Of a stretch of DNA of 22,401 bases, positions 6,631 through 15,631 are shown piece after piece. Numbering within the stretch: position 1 is the stretch's first letter; every line of letters starts with the position of its first letter. The position numbers and the translations under genes were made by a program. This DNA is from Bacillota bacterium (GTDB lineage Bacteria > Bacillota > Clostridia > Lachnospirales > Lachnospiraceae), in contig JAEZUR010000017.1 in assembly GCA_023420935.1 (NCBI GenBank), positions 1 to 22,401 of the forward strand, read 5' to 3'. The notes below the pieces were generated by a model. It had not been told where the DNA came from. It searched no databases and saw only the letters and a list, made by a program, of their open reading frames with translations.

Positions 6631-8220
6631 ATGATAAAAGTATTGATTGTGGATGATGAGCCAGTCATCAGACAGGGGTTACGTATACTAATCGATTGGA
6701 GAGATTTGGGGTTTGAGATAGCAGATGAGGCGGCCAATGGAAAAGAAGCAATCAATTTATTAGAAACCAATTATTATGATCTAGTAATTTCTGATATTAA
6801 GATGCCATGTCTAAATGGACTGGAATTAATCAATTATGTGAAAATTAATAGACTATCCAATGCTAAATTCATTCTACTAAGTGGATATTATGATTTCGAA
6901 TATGCGAAACAAGCAATTCGGTATAATGTGCAGGATTACATATTAAAACCAATTCAATCAAAGGAATTAATCAGAGTTTTATTAGAATATAAATTAGAAC
7001 ATAAAAAACGAGAAAAAGAATTATTGTGTCAACAGCAAATGGAACGAATGGTTTTTGATAAACATTTGCTTTCGCTAATTTGGGACAAATATGAAGAAAG
7101 TACAATTTCTTATGTAAAGCAATATTTAGCAACTACGAAAGAGTTAAGATATATAAGTATTGATTTTATTACCACCGATAATGAGTTTCAAACACTTTCC
7201 GAAAAAAAGAAACGGAATGTCCAAAAAGAGTTATACCATATGTTATTACAGTCAATGGGGAAGAACAAACATCATGTCCTTCTGGATGTAAAGCATCATG
7301 AATCCAATTATGATGTAGGATTTATTTATGCAAAGTTATTCGCAAAGCAGCAAGGATTAAGCGAACATGATTATATAACCAAGCTAATTGATCCAATAAA
7401 ACGTGAAATTAAATATAGATTTAATGTATACATTGGACAGATGGTTCGTGATATTGATCAAATTTCCACCTCATTTCAATCAGCTATGATTGCGAAATCT
7501 TTTCAAACGTTTCGTAATGTGGAAGATATATCGTATTATGAAGAAGTAATATACAGTAAATACTATAAATATGGGGTTAATAAAGAAAAGATTGATAGTT
7601 TAATTCGTGCAGTAGAAGAGGATAATAAAGCTCTTATGGAATCAAGAATTAATGAGGTTTATCAGGAATTGAACAACCAACAAGTTAATCCCAAAGTAAT
7701 AAAACTAAATATTGATTACTTATTATGTTGTTTTCTTCATTTAGCCAATGAGCTTAATCCGGTTGAGAACCAAGAAGAAATGTTGCGCAATATTTGTGAA
7801 GGTGCTTTTGAGCAATTTTTCGTGAGAGGAAGCTCAGTTCATTTTAAAAAATTTGTAATGGAATTTGCAGATTATCTCAATCATTTAAGGCAGAGTACGT
7901 ATCGTGGAATACTAAATTATATCGAACGGGAAATTGAAGAACACTATATGGATGACTTAAGTCTTAAGATGCTTAGTGAGAAATACTATATGAATAGCGC
8001 ATATTTAGGACAAATTTTTAAGAAAAAATATGGGGTTTCCTTTAAGAATTACCTAAATAATTATCGCATACAGCGGGCGACGGAGTTATTGCTACGAACA
8101 GATGAGAAAATTTATATGATAGCAGAAACGGTAGGATATCATAACCTAGATTATTTTATTAATAAATTTGTGCAAGTTAAGGGGAAAACACCATTACAAT
8201 ATCGTAAACAATATGTTTGA
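6631..8220 (+). CDS. YesN/AraC-family two-component response regulator
   Basis: The protein has 529 residues. The N-terminal receiver domain (1-120) has the acidic pair Asp8-Asp9, phosphoacceptor Asp55 in VISDIKMP and the conserved Lys106 in ILKP. A long middle region (about 125-420) has no motif that I recognise. The C-terminal 100 residues form an AraC-type double helix-turn-helix (LSLKMLSEKYYMNSAYLGQIF, then IYMIAETVGYHNLDYF and the terminal TPLQYRKQY). Such regulators usually pair with a membrane histidine kinase beside a sugar ABC transporter, and none is present here, so it is an orphan in this window. GAAAGGGGAG precedes the ATG. It is monocistronic, ending at a terminator shared with the convergent nitroreductase gene. 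Its target is unknown. Confidence 0.9.
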   Translation: MIKVLIVDDEPVIRQGLRILIDWRDLGFEIADEAANGKEAINLLETNYYDLVISDIKMPCLNGLELINYVKINRLSNAKFILLSGYYDFEYAKQAIRYNVQDYILKPIQSKELIRVLLEYKLEHKKREKELLCQQQMERMVFDKHLLSLIWDKYEESTISYVKQYLATTKELRYISIDFITTDNEFQTLSEKKKRNVQKELYHMLLQSMGKNKHHVLLDVKHHESNYDVGFIYAKLFAKQQGLSEHDYITKLIDPIKREIKYRFNVYIGQMVRDIDQISTSFQSAMIAKSFQTFRNVEDISYYEEVIYSKYYKYGVNKEKIDSLIRAVEEDNKALMESRINEVYQELNNQQVNPKVIKLNIDYLLCCFLHLANELNPVENQEEMLRNICEGAFEQFFVRGSSVHFKKFVMEFADYLNHLRQSTYRGILNYIEREIEEHYMDDLSLKMLSEKYYMNSAYLGQIFKKKYGVSFKNYLNNYRIQRATELLLRTDEKIYMIAETVGYHNLDYFINKFVQVKGKTPLQYRKQYV

Positions 8221-8222
8221 TA

Positions 8223-8280
8223 AAAATTCAGGTCTTTGTATCATGAGAATATCACTCGTTGATACAAAGACCTAAATTTT
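8223..8280. terminator. Bidirectional terminator between convergent genes
   Basis: AGGTCTTTGTATCA (8230-8243) pairs perfectly with TGATACAAAGACCT (8260-8273). Across one mismatch, flanking AAAATT/AATTTT (8223-8228 with 8275-8280) gives T-runs on both strands. It fills the gap between the stops of the response regulator and the nitroreductase. Confidence 0.85.
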
Positions 8281-8281
8281 A

Positions 8282-8878
8282 TTAGTATATTTTTATTCTG
8301 TCTTCTAATGGTAGATATGTTTTCTCACCAGGTGGTAAAGTTGGCTTACCAAATGGCATCTGTGCATTGAGACTCCAGTGGCTAGGTATATTCCATTCCT
8401 TTGCAACGGTATCGGAGATGAGTTCGTTATAGTGTTGCAAAGATACACCAAAACCTTCATTCTCTAATGCCGTCCATATTACAAACTGATGCATACCTGC
8501 TGTTTGATGTGACCAGATAGGAAAATTATCAGCATAGAGTGGATAACTCTCCATTAAGCCATTTACTACGTTAGTATCTTCATAATAAAGGATAGTCCCA
8601 TAACCGTTTCTAAAACTATTGATCTTTTCTTCTGTTTGTGCGAATTGATCACCGGGAACGATGGCACGTAAAATATGCTTAGTCATATTCCAGAGCTTAT
8701 CGTGTTCAGAACTAAGTAATAATACAATTCTGGTACTTTGTGAATTAAATGCGGATGGAGTATGAAGAACTGCATGTTCGATTATTTTTCTAATTTCTTC
8801 ATCAGAGATTACAAAATCTTTGCTTATACTATAATAACTTCTCCGTTTTTCTACGGCTTCTAAAAAGTTTTTATCCAT
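8282..8878 (-). CDS. Nitroreductase-family oxidoreductase
   Basis: The protein has 198 residues of the FMN-dependent nitroreductase fold, in the short branch sometimes annotated as fatty-acid-repression or FRM2-like proteins. Visible family segments are the N-terminal EAVEKRRSYYSI (phosphate-binding Arg residues), TPSAFNSQSTRIVLL, and a C-terminal GFGVSLQHYN...PFGKP block. It probably reduces a small electrophile or quinone with NAD(P)H in the cytosol; the real substrate cannot be told. AAGGAGG lies 8 nt before the ATG. It is a single gene with its own promoter. Confidence 0.85.
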   Translation of the reverse strand: MDKNFLEAVEKRRSYYSISKDFVISDEEIRKIIEHAVLHTPSAFNSQSTRIVLLLSSEHDKLWNMTKHILRAIVPGDQFAQTEEKINSFRNGYGTILYYEDTNVVNGLMESYPLYADNFPIWSHQTAGMHQFVIWTALENEGFGVSLQHYNELISDTVAKEWNIPSHWSLNAQMPFGKPTLPPGEKTYLPLEDRIKIY

Positions 8879-8923
8879 AACAGCTTCCTCCTTAATGATA
8901 GTTCACTTTTTTAGTACAACTAT

Positions 8924-8929
8924 ATTATA
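8924..8929 (-). promoter_or_regulatory. Extended -10 promoter of the nitroreductase gene
   Basis: On the minus strand TGGTATAAT gives a perfect -10 hexamer with an extended TG. The -35 region is poor (TGTTAT at 17 bp), as allowed for extended -10 promoters. The predicted start is about 40 nt before the ATG. Confidence 0.5.
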
Positions 8930-9040
8930 CCACAAAATGGATGATAATAACATATTATGCTTTCTTTGGTAAATAATTATTACACATTTTATCAAATATT
9001 ATTACAACGAATCAGAAGTTGTGTATCTGGAGTAAAAATA

Positions 9041-9069
9041 TTGAGAAAAAGGTTGAATTATGTTAGAAT
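9041..9069 (+). promoter_or_regulatory. Sigma-A promoter of the HD-GYP/Bce operon
   Basis: TTGAGA at 9041-9046, a 17-bp spacer and TAGAAT at 9064-9069. The predicted start near 9076 lies downstream of the ATG at 8957 and just ahead of the ribosome site AGAAGGAGG, which fixes the real start of the next gene at 9098. Confidence 0.65.
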
Positions 9070-9097
9070 TTATCTAGAAGAGAAGGAGGTATTTATT

Positions 9098-11068
9098 ATG
9101 CAGAATCATAATTCCATTTTTAAACCCATCAGAACCAGAATTATTACGATTGGTATTTCACTCCTTTTCATTTTGGTGTGTTTTATATTATTACATAATC
9201 AATCAAATCATAAGAACTTTAATGATAAGATAATTATCAATGTTTTTGGCAAACAGAGAATGCTCAGTCAGCAGATGAGCAAGGATGCCAACCGAATCTA
9301 TTCCAATATGCTTTCACTTGAATTGGGAAATGACTATGAATCTAATAAAACTTTAGTACAAGAAATATCTAATATAAAGGATAATTTGATTTTATCAAAG
9401 AAACAATTTAAAGAAACATTGAAGGCTATGCATGAGGGGCATTTGCATTATGGTAAGTCTAATATGGAGATAGAGTATTCTCTTGAACAAGCAAATGACG
9501 ATCTTGCAGAAATAGATAAAATATGGGTAGACTTTGAACAAGCGCTTGATGTGATTATAAAAGCACAAGCTAGTAGTAAGGAAGTATCAAAAGCATTGAA
9601 TTATATTAACGATAATAACAATAGACTACTTGAATTTTCTGACCATATCTCTAACATTATATTGGAGCAATCTATGGAACGGATAGAAAAGTATGAACTT
9701 TTATTTTATGGATTGATGTTTTTATTTATTATTGTATGTGTAAGCGCATTATTCAATCTATTTAAGTATATTATACTACCATTTCAATATTTGCTTAACG
9801 GAATACATAAGATTGGATTGGCCAAATCACAGGTAGATCTTTTTCCGATGAAAAAAGAAGTTACACCAGCCGTCGTTGAGATTAATCATATGTTTCATAA
9901 GATAGATAATCTAATTTCTTTAATTGAGAATATTAATAATAATTCTTCCTTTATGGAAACCTTAGATTTTATAAACAGTACCTTTTCAGAGTATGTTCCC
10001 TATAATTATATTGGGATCGCATTAATTGATAAAGATAACAAAACGTTAAATGCAGCATATGGTATACCCAATGGAAAAGGTATTGATATTCCAGATAATC
10101 TGATTGGAAGTAAAGTTTCTTTAAAAGATACATCGCTTGGACAATTAATCGAAACAGGAGAAGTTAGGATTATTAATGATCTGGAAGAGTATACACGTAG
10201 TAAACCTCTGACACTCTACAATAAAACAATTTTAGAGGCAGGAATTAGAGCTTCTATTACGCTACCTTTAAAAGTATCTGGTGAGCCGGTGGGTGTTATA
10301 TTCTTTTCTAGCCATAAAAAGAATGCATATAATGAAGAACATGTGAATTTTTTAAGAACTCTCGTTAATAGTATTGCTATTAGTTTGAATCAAAATATAT
10401 TTATAAATGACTTACTTTACAGTGATATTATTGCATTGGCTAAATTAGCAGAAGCAAGAGATGAGGATACGGGTGAGCATCTGGAGCGTATGAAAAAATA
10501 TTCAAGAGCCATTGCAGAACTGCTCTTTGCCAATAATATGTATCGTGACGTGATAACACCAGAATTTATAGAGCGAATAGAACGATTTAGCCCTCTTCAC
10601 GATATTGGTAAAGTTGGTATCAGTGATCGCATTCTACTGAAACCAGGTAAATTAACAGAGGAAGAGTTTGATGAAATGAAGCATCATACTTCGTATGGAG
10701 CGAAAGTATTAAGAGCAGCCGAAGAAAATCTAAGAAAGACTGGAAAAAGTTTATTCGGTCTAGGGATTGAAATATCGGAATGTCATCATGAAAAATGGGA
10801 TGGTTCGGGATACCCCAAGGGCTTAAAAGGACAGGAGATTCCACTTAGTGCTAGGATTGTTGCAATTGCAGACGTACTTGATGCGTTAACCAGCAAACGT
10901 CCATATAAAAAGCCGTTTCCGTTCGATGAGTCGATACAGATTATAGCGGATGGAAGTGGTAAACATTTTGATCCTGATATAGTACAATTAGTTTTAGACA
11001 ATCAGTCAAAGTTAAGATTCATCTATAAAAGATATAACAAGGATAGACTGGACGAAGGGGAGATATAA
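9098..11068 (+). CDS. Membrane HD-GYP protein with PilJ-like sensor and GAF domain
   Basis: From the ATG at 9098 (AAGGAGG 8 nt upstream) the protein has 656 residues. The frame is open 47 codons further upstream, but that part lies before the predicted promoter and lacks a ribosome site. TM1 (about 15-33) and TM2 (about 200-222) enclose an outer helical domain that starts with VFGKQRMLSQQMSKDA, as in the PilJ N-terminal (type IV pili methyl-accepting transducer) family. A GAF domain follows at about 285-430, then an HD-GYP domain (about 440-645). HD-GYP motifs are complete: His501-Asp502 in LHDIGK, His563-His564 and Gly571-Tyr-Pro573. It is predicted to hydrolyse c-di-GMP in response to an external or GAF-bound signal. 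Its stop lies 4 nt before the response regulator gene, so it heads the operon. Confidence 0.9.
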   Translation: MQNHNSIFKPIRTRIITIGISLLFILVCFILLHNQSNHKNFNDKIIINVFGKQRMLSQQMSKDANRIYSNMLSLELGNDYESNKTLVQEISNIKDNLILSKKQFKETLKAMHEGHLHYGKSNMEIEYSLEQANDDLAEIDKIWVDFEQALDVIIKAQASSKEVSKALNYINDNNNRLLEFSDHISNIILEQSMERIEKYELLFYGLMFLFIIVCVSALFNLFKYIILPFQYLLNGIHKIGLAKSQVDLFPMKKEVTPAVVEINHMFHKIDNLISLIENINNNSSFMETLDFINSTFSEYVPYNYIGIALIDKDNKTLNAAYGIPNGKGIDIPDNLIGSKVSLKDTSLGQLIETGEVRIINDLEEYTRSKPLTLYNKTILEAGIRASITLPLKVSGEPVGVIFFSSHKKNAYNEEHVNFLRTLVNSIAISLNQNIFINDLLYSDIIALAKLAEARDEDTGEHLERMKKYSRAIAELLFANNMYRDVITPEFIERIERFSPLHDIGKVGISDRILLKPGKLTEEEFDEMKHHTSYGAKVLRAAEENLRKTGKSLFGLGIEISECHHEKWDGSGYPKGLKGQEIPLSARIVAIADVLDALTSKRPYKKPFPFDESIQIIADGSGKHFDPDIVQLVLDNQSKLRFIYKRYNKDRLDEGEI

Positions 11069-11072
11069 ATAT

Positions 11073-11747
11073 ATGTACCGAATACTAATTATTGAAGATG
11101 ATACAATTATTGCAGAATCTATTAAAAATCAATTTGTACAATGGGGTTATATTGCAGAATGTGTGGAGGATTTTCAAAATGTCATGGAGGTGTTTTTGGA
11201 ATTCTCTCCACAACTAGTATTATTAGATATTAATCTTCCATTTTTTAATGGATATCATTGGTGCAGTGAATTTCGTAAACACTCAAAAGTTCCAATCGTT
11301 TTCTTATCCTCTGCAAGTGACAATATGAACATTGTAATGGCTATGAATATGGGGGGAGATGATTTCATTGCGAAACCATTTGATTTAACGGTTTTAGTAG
11401 CAAAGGTTCAAGCATTATTAAGACGGAGTTATTCCTTCCAAGGTCAGGTGAATCTTTTAGAACATAGAGGGGCTATACTTAATCTGGGAGATGCCTCATT
11501 AACCTATCAGGATAGAAAAATGGAACTGACGAAAAATGAGTTTAAGATTCTGCAGATATTAATTGAGAATGCAGGTAAAATAGTGTCTCGAGATAATATA
11601 ATGAAACGCTTATGGGAAAGTGATAGTTTTATTGATGATAATACCTTAACGGTTAATATGACAAGACTTCGTAAGAAGCTGGAAGAGATGGAATTAAAAG
11701 AGTATATCTCAACCAAAAAAGGAATTGGTTATATAGTGGAGGAGTAA
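11073..11747 (+). CDS. OmpR-family response regulator (BceR-type)
   Basis: The protein has 224 residues. The receiver domain (1-115) has the acidic pair Asp9-Asp10, phosphoacceptor Asp52 in LVLLDINLP and Lys101 in IAKPFD. A winged-helix DNA-binding domain fills about 130-222 (LTKNEFKILQIL, then DDNTLTVNMTRLRKKLE and the terminal wing KGIGYIVEE). Placement before a short kinase and an ABC ATPase/FtsX-like permease identifies it as the Bce-type regulator, which turns on transporters that remove peptide antibiotics. Its ribosome site (GAAGGGGAG) lies in the last codons of the HD-GYP gene. Its stop is immediately followed by the kinase ATG. The operator candidate at 12779-12817 is its likely target. 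Confidence 0.92.
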   Translation: MYRILIIEDDTIIAESIKNQFVQWGYIAECVEDFQNVMEVFLEFSPQLVLLDINLPFFNGYHWCSEFRKHSKVPIVFLSSASDNMNIVMAMNMGGDDFIAKPFDLTVLVAKVQALLRRSYSFQGQVNLLEHRGAILNLGDASLTYQDRKMELTKNEFKILQILIENAGKIVSRDNIMKRLWESDSFIDDNTLTVNMTRLRKKLEEMELKEYISTKKGIGYIVEE

Positions 11748-12776
11748 ATGGGACGAAAAAATCGTGAAACGAGTTGGTATTTGATTTGTTTATCGTATTT
11801 AAAAATAAAGTGTTCTCTATTGGGAATTTTATTGGTATTTGTAGTGACATTTTGGGTTGTAAGTATTTTATATCATCTTCCTATGGAGCCTTTCTGGTAT
11901 AGTTTATTATTATCCAGTACATTAACAATACTTCTGATAACTGGCGGAATGGTAAACTATTATAAAAAACATAATCAACTTTATCAGATTCGCATGGAAG
12001 AAAATGTTGTTCCATATAACTTACCCACTGCAAATAACCTAGTGGAAGAAGATTATATTGAGATTATTCGAAAACAATTTAATTATAACAGAGCACTTTT
12101 ATCAGAAGCAGATGCGAGAGAAACTGAACTTATGGATTATTATACCATGTGGGCACATCAGATAAAAGTACCCATTTCTGCAATTGGTTTGTTACTTCAA
12201 ACGGATCATCAAGATATTAAAAGTGAGCCAATTAAACAAGAATTGTTTAAGGTGGAGCAGTATGTGGAAATGGTGCTTCATTATTTAAGAATTGAAAGTA
12301 TGTCATCAGACTTGTTATTAAAGGAATATGATCTATATGATTTAATAAAGCAGGCGGTTAGAAAGTATTCCGTCCTTTTTATTTATAAAAAAATCACACT
12401 GCAGATGGAAGAATTTTCTTGCAAAGTGATAACAGATGAGAAATGGTTGGTGTTTGTATTAGAACAAATCTTATCCAATGCAATTAAGTATACCAAAACA
12501 GGTACTATCTTTATCTCTCTAGATGAAAATATACCAAAGACATTGGTAATAGAAGACACAGGCATAGGTATTCAACAAGAGGATATTCCAAGAATCTTTG
12601 ATCGAGGTTTTACTGGATATAATGGAAGAATGGATAAAAAGTCTACCGGTATTGGGCTGTATCTAACCAAACGTATTTTAAGTAAATTATCCCATACCAT
12701 TCAGGTTACGTCCCAAGTTGGGAAAGGAACTAGAGTTTCAATCGGCCTAGAATCCGCTCATATTGAAGTAGAGTAA
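11748..12776 (+). CDS. Intramembrane-sensing histidine kinase (BceS-type)
   Basis: The protein has 342 residues. Two membrane spans near 22-43 and 49-68 are joined by a very short outer loop, so there is no extracellular sensor. Such kinases are known to sense through their partner BceAB transporter. The phosphoacceptor is His137 in MWAHQIKVP. The ATPase domain shows the N box with Asn244 (SNAIKYT), the G1 box DTGIGI (Asp270) and the G2 box TGIGLYL (Gly301-Leu304). The ATG directly follows the regulator stop with no gap, and GGAGG lies in the regulator's last codons, so translation is coupled. Confidence 0.92.
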   Translation: MGRKNRETSWYLICLSYLKIKCSLLGILLVFVVTFWVVSILYHLPMEPFWYSLLLSSTLTILLITGGMVNYYKKHNQLYQIRMEENVVPYNLPTANNLVEEDYIEIIRKQFNYNRALLSEADARETELMDYYTMWAHQIKVPISAIGLLLQTDHQDIKSEPIKQELFKVEQYVEMVLHYLRIESMSSDLLLKEYDLYDLIKQAVRKYSVLFIYKKITLQMEEFSCKVITDEKWLVFVLEQILSNAIKYTKTGTIFISLDENIPKTLVIEDTGIGIQQEDIPRIFDRGFTGYNGRMDKKSTGIGLYLTKRILSKLSHTIQVTSQVGKGTRVSIGLESAHIEVE

Positions 12777-12778
12777 CC

Positions 12779-12817
12779 AACCTTACCAAAATGTAAGGTT
12801 AATACTGGAAATGTAAG
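12779..12817. promoter_or_regulatory. Candidate BceR-type operator
   Basis: TTACC-AAAA-TGTAA (12783-12796) differs by one base from TNACA-N4-TGTAA, the consensus I recall for Bce-type regulators. It lies within a longer inverted repeat AACCTTAC/GTAAGGTT. A second AAATGTAAG half-site (12809-12817) follows exactly 20 bp later, on the same face of the helix. The pair lies upstream of the promoter of the transporter genes. It is not a terminator, because no T-run follows. Confidence 0.6.
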
Positions 12818-12850
12818 TCGAATCTATGGCAGCAGGCGATTACCTTTTAG

Positions 12851-12856
12851 TATACT
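12851..12856 (+). promoter_or_regulatory. Activator-dependent -10 box of the transporter genes
   Basis: TATACT at 12851-12856 has no recognisable -35 at 16-18 bp (GGCAGC lies there). That is expected if the upstream regulator recruits polymerase. The predicted start is about 25 nt before the ATPase ATG. Confidence 0.5.
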
Positions 12857-12887
12857 AATGGCATAATCAATCAATGGAGGAAATCAT

Positions 12888-13655
12888 ATGTCATTATTAG
12901 ATGTAAAAAATGTAAAGAAAGTATATACTACTAGATTTGGCGGAAATCAGGTGCAGGCATTAACCAATGTGTCGTTTTCTGTAGAGGAAGGTGAGTATGT
13001 AGCAATTATGGGTGAATCAGGTTCTGGAAAAACTACATTGCTTAATATTCTTGCTTCCTTGGATAAACCAACCAGTGGAGAAGTAAGGTTAGAAGGTAAA
13101 AATATTGTGGCGATTAAGGATGCAGAGATAAGCGCATTTCGTCGAGAACATTTAGGATTTGTCTTTCAAGATTTTAACTTACTAGATACCTTTTCAATTA
13201 AAGATAATATTTTCTTACCACTGGTATTATCAAGAAAACAGTATCAAGAAATGAATCGTAGACTTGAAGCAGTAGCAAAAAAATTAGCAATTGGAGATAT
13301 TCTAGAGAAATTCCCATATGAAGTTTCTGGAGGACAGAAACAAAGGGCTGCCGTGGCAAGAGCATTAATTACTAACCCTAAGCTTGTACTTGCAGATGAA
13401 CCAACTGGAGCATTGGACTCTAAGGCATCTACCCATTTGCTTGAATTATTTTCTGATATTAATAAAGAAGGCCAGACAATTTTGATGGTTACTCATAGTA
13501 CTAGAGCAGCTAGCCACGCAAGTAGAGTTTTATTTATCAAAGATGGTGAAGTGTTCCATCAGATTTATCGAGGAACCATGAATCAGGATGAATTATACCA
13601 AAAGATTTCTGATACCCTTACTGTAATTGCAACAGGGGGTGTGAAAGTTGAATAG
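12888..13655 (+). CDS. ABC transporter ATPase (BceA-type)
   Basis: The protein has 255 residues with all ABC motifs: Walker A GESGSGKT (42-49, Lys48), Q-loop FVFQDFN, signature SGGQKQR (from Ser147), Walker B LVLADEPTGALDS (Asp170, Glu171) and the H-loop MVTHSTRAA. The sequence belongs to the MacB/LolD-like branch used by Bce transporters. It powers the FtsX-like permease encoded immediately downstream and thus removes or releases cell-wall-active peptides from their lipid targets at the membrane. ATGGAGG precedes the ATG. Its 3' end overlaps the permease gene by 8 nt. Confidence 0.93.
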   Translation: MSLLDVKNVKKVYTTRFGGNQVQALTNVSFSVEEGEYVAIMGESGSGKTTLLNILASLDKPTSGEVRLEGKNIVAIKDAEISAFRREHLGFVFQDFNLLDTFSIKDNIFLPLVLSRKQYQEMNRRLEAVAKKLAIGDILEKFPYEVSGGQKQRAAVARALITNPKLVLADEPTGALDSKASTHLLELFSDINKEGQTILMVTHSTRAASHASRVLFIKDGEVFHQIYRGTMNQDELYQKISDTLTVIATGGVKVE

Positions 13656-15603
13656 TTTATTTTACCCTAAAATGGCTATAACCAATTTAAAGAAGAATTC
13701 AAATATATATGTTCCCTATGTTATTACCTGTGTTTGTTCCATTATTACATTTTATATTATGTGTGCCATATCAAAGAACGATGGGCTTAGTAAAATGCCA
13801 GGTGCTGGAGAATTGACCATGATTTTATCACTGGGAACCAATGTAATTGCAATCTTCTCAGTTATCTTTCTATTCTATACCAATAGCTTTCTAATTAAGA
13901 GACGTAAAAAAGAGCTTGGTTTATATAATATTCTTGGTATGGAGAAGAAACATATCGCTAAAGTATTGTTTTTGGAAACTATATTTGTAGCTGGATTCAG
14001 TATGATTGTAGGGTTACTTGGTGGTATCTTATTTAGTAAATTGATGTTTTTAGTGCTGCTCTATATTTTACAGTTTAGTGTGTCATTAAAATTTACGATT
14101 TCAATGGAGGCATTAACTAGTACTTCTATCCTATTTCTAGCAATTTTTACCCTTACTTTATTGGCTAATCTTTGGCAGGTGAAAATGTCCAATGCCATTA
14201 ACCTGTTAAAAGGTGGAGAGTTAGGAGAAAAAGAACCGAAGACAAAATGGATTCTCACATTAATTGGTGTAGCAACCTTAGGTGCAGGTTATACGATTGC
14301 ACAGATTGTTGAATCTCCATTGGCAGCTATTATGTTATTCTTTGTTGCAGTCATTCTTGTTATAATTGGAACATATATGTTATTCATAGCAGGAAGTATT
14401 GCATTTTTAAAGATATTACGAAGAAAAAAGAGTTTCTATTATAAACCGAAGAACTTTATCGCTGTTTCTGGTATGATATATCGAATGAAACAAAATGCTG
14501 TTGGGTTATCGAATATATGTATCCTAAGTACCATGGTACTGGTTATTCTATCAACTACTGTAAGTCTGTATGTAGGAAAAGACGATTTGTTAAGAAGTAG
14601 ATATCCGAAAGATGTGATTATAGAATATAGTGGTAATGAAAATGATAACCAAAAGATAAAAGAACTAGTGGAAAAAGCGGAAACGCAATCAGCAGTTTCA
14701 GCAGAGAAAGAAATTAACTACCGTGAAACAGGCTTTATTGCCAACCATAAAGGCAATGCATTTACCAATGCGAATACAGAAAGTTTTCAAACGGAAAATG
14801 CTGCACTAATTATGATTTATCCATTAGAAGATTATAATCGAATGGAAAATACCAATGAAACATTGGCAGATAATGAAGTTCTAATCTATTCCATCGGTAA
14901 TGAGTACAACGAAAATAATATTATTGTAAATGATCACAAACTTAAAATTAAAAAGAAACTTAATTCAGTACATTTTCTTGGAGATGGAATGTTTGAGTCA
15001 GTCGATACCTATTATCTTATTGCAAAAGATATGGATACTATCTCTTCCATAGCAGATGAAAAAGATTCCGTTTACCTATATGCATTTGATGTAGACGGGA
15101 GTAATAAGAAAATTATCTCATTTGTTGAACATCTTCAGAATACATTAAAAGAAGAGATTACTGGTTATAAATATATCGATAGCCTTCATCAAATGGAGCA
15201 ACAGTTTTATACCATATACGGTGGATTCCTATTTATTGGTTTATTTTTAGGTGCATTATTTATGATGGCAACTGTGTTGATTATCTATTATAAGCAGATT
15301 TCCGAAGGTTATGATGACCATGATAGATTTAAAATTATGCAAAAAGTTGGACTTAGTAAACGGGAAGTGAAAAGTACAATTCGAAGACAGATATTAATGG
15401 TATTCTTCCTACCGTTAGCAGGAGCAGTGATTCATATATGTTTTGCCTTTAAAATGATATCTAAACTTTTAATGGTATTTAACTTAACTAATACGAATTT
15501 ATTCATGTTATGTACGTTATGTACTGTGTTAGTATTTGGTGCAATCTATGGAGTTGTGTATGGATGGACAGCAAAGATTTATTATAGATTGGTGCAAGCA
15601 TAA
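13648..15603 (+). CDS. FtsX-like ABC permease (BceB-type), TTG start
   Basis: The protein has 651 residues. The start is TTG at 13648, with GGGGG 8 nt upstream, overlapping the last codons of the ATPase gene by 8 nt. About ten membrane spans are visible: the first near 19-40, a FtsX-like block of three around 55-180, more up to about 308, and three after 525. Between them lies one large outer domain of about 215 residues (about 312-525), the hallmark of BceB-type permeases and the part that recognises the peptide or signals to the kinase. No motif tells which antibiotic is handled. Confidence 0.92.
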   Translation: MNSLFYPKMAITNLKKNSNIYVPYVITCVCSIITFYIMCAISKNDGLSKMPGAGELTMILSLGTNVIAIFSVIFLFYTNSFLIKRRKKELGLYNILGMEKKHIAKVLFLETIFVAGFSMIVGLLGGILFSKLMFLVLLYILQFSVSLKFTISMEALTSTSILFLAIFTLTLLANLWQVKMSNAINLLKGGELGEKEPKTKWILTLIGVATLGAGYTIAQIVESPLAAIMLFFVAVILVIIGTYMLFIAGSIAFLKILRRKKSFYYKPKNFIAVSGMIYRMKQNAVGLSNICILSTMVLVILSTTVSLYVGKDDLLRSRYPKDVIIEYSGNENDNQKIKELVEKAETQSAVSAEKEINYRETGFIANHKGNAFTNANTESFQTENAALIMIYPLEDYNRMENTNETLADNEVLIYSIGNEYNENNIIVNDHKLKIKKKLNSVHFLGDGMFESVDTYYLIAKDMDTISSIADEKDSVYLYAFDVDGSNKKIISFVEHLQNTLKEEITGYKYIDSLHQMEQQFYTIYGGFLFIGLFLGALFMMATVLIIYYKQISEGYDDHDRFKIMQKVGLSKREVKSTIRRQILMVFFLPLAGAVIHICFAFKMISKLLMVFNLTNTNLFMLCTLCTVLVFGAIYGVVYGWTAKIYYRLVQA

Positions 15604-15631
15604 AATAATAAAAATGAAGATAAATGGAAAC

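Noticed and set aside
8957..9097. N-terminal extension of the HD-GYP gene from ATG 8957
   Set aside because: It has no ribosome site and lies mostly upstream of the predicted promoter, whereas ATG 9098 has AAGGAGG at ideal distance and the TM1 region follows it directly.
12779..12800. 8-bp hairpin after the kinase gene as a terminator
   Set aside because: No T-run follows, and the arms match a regulator site better than a terminator.
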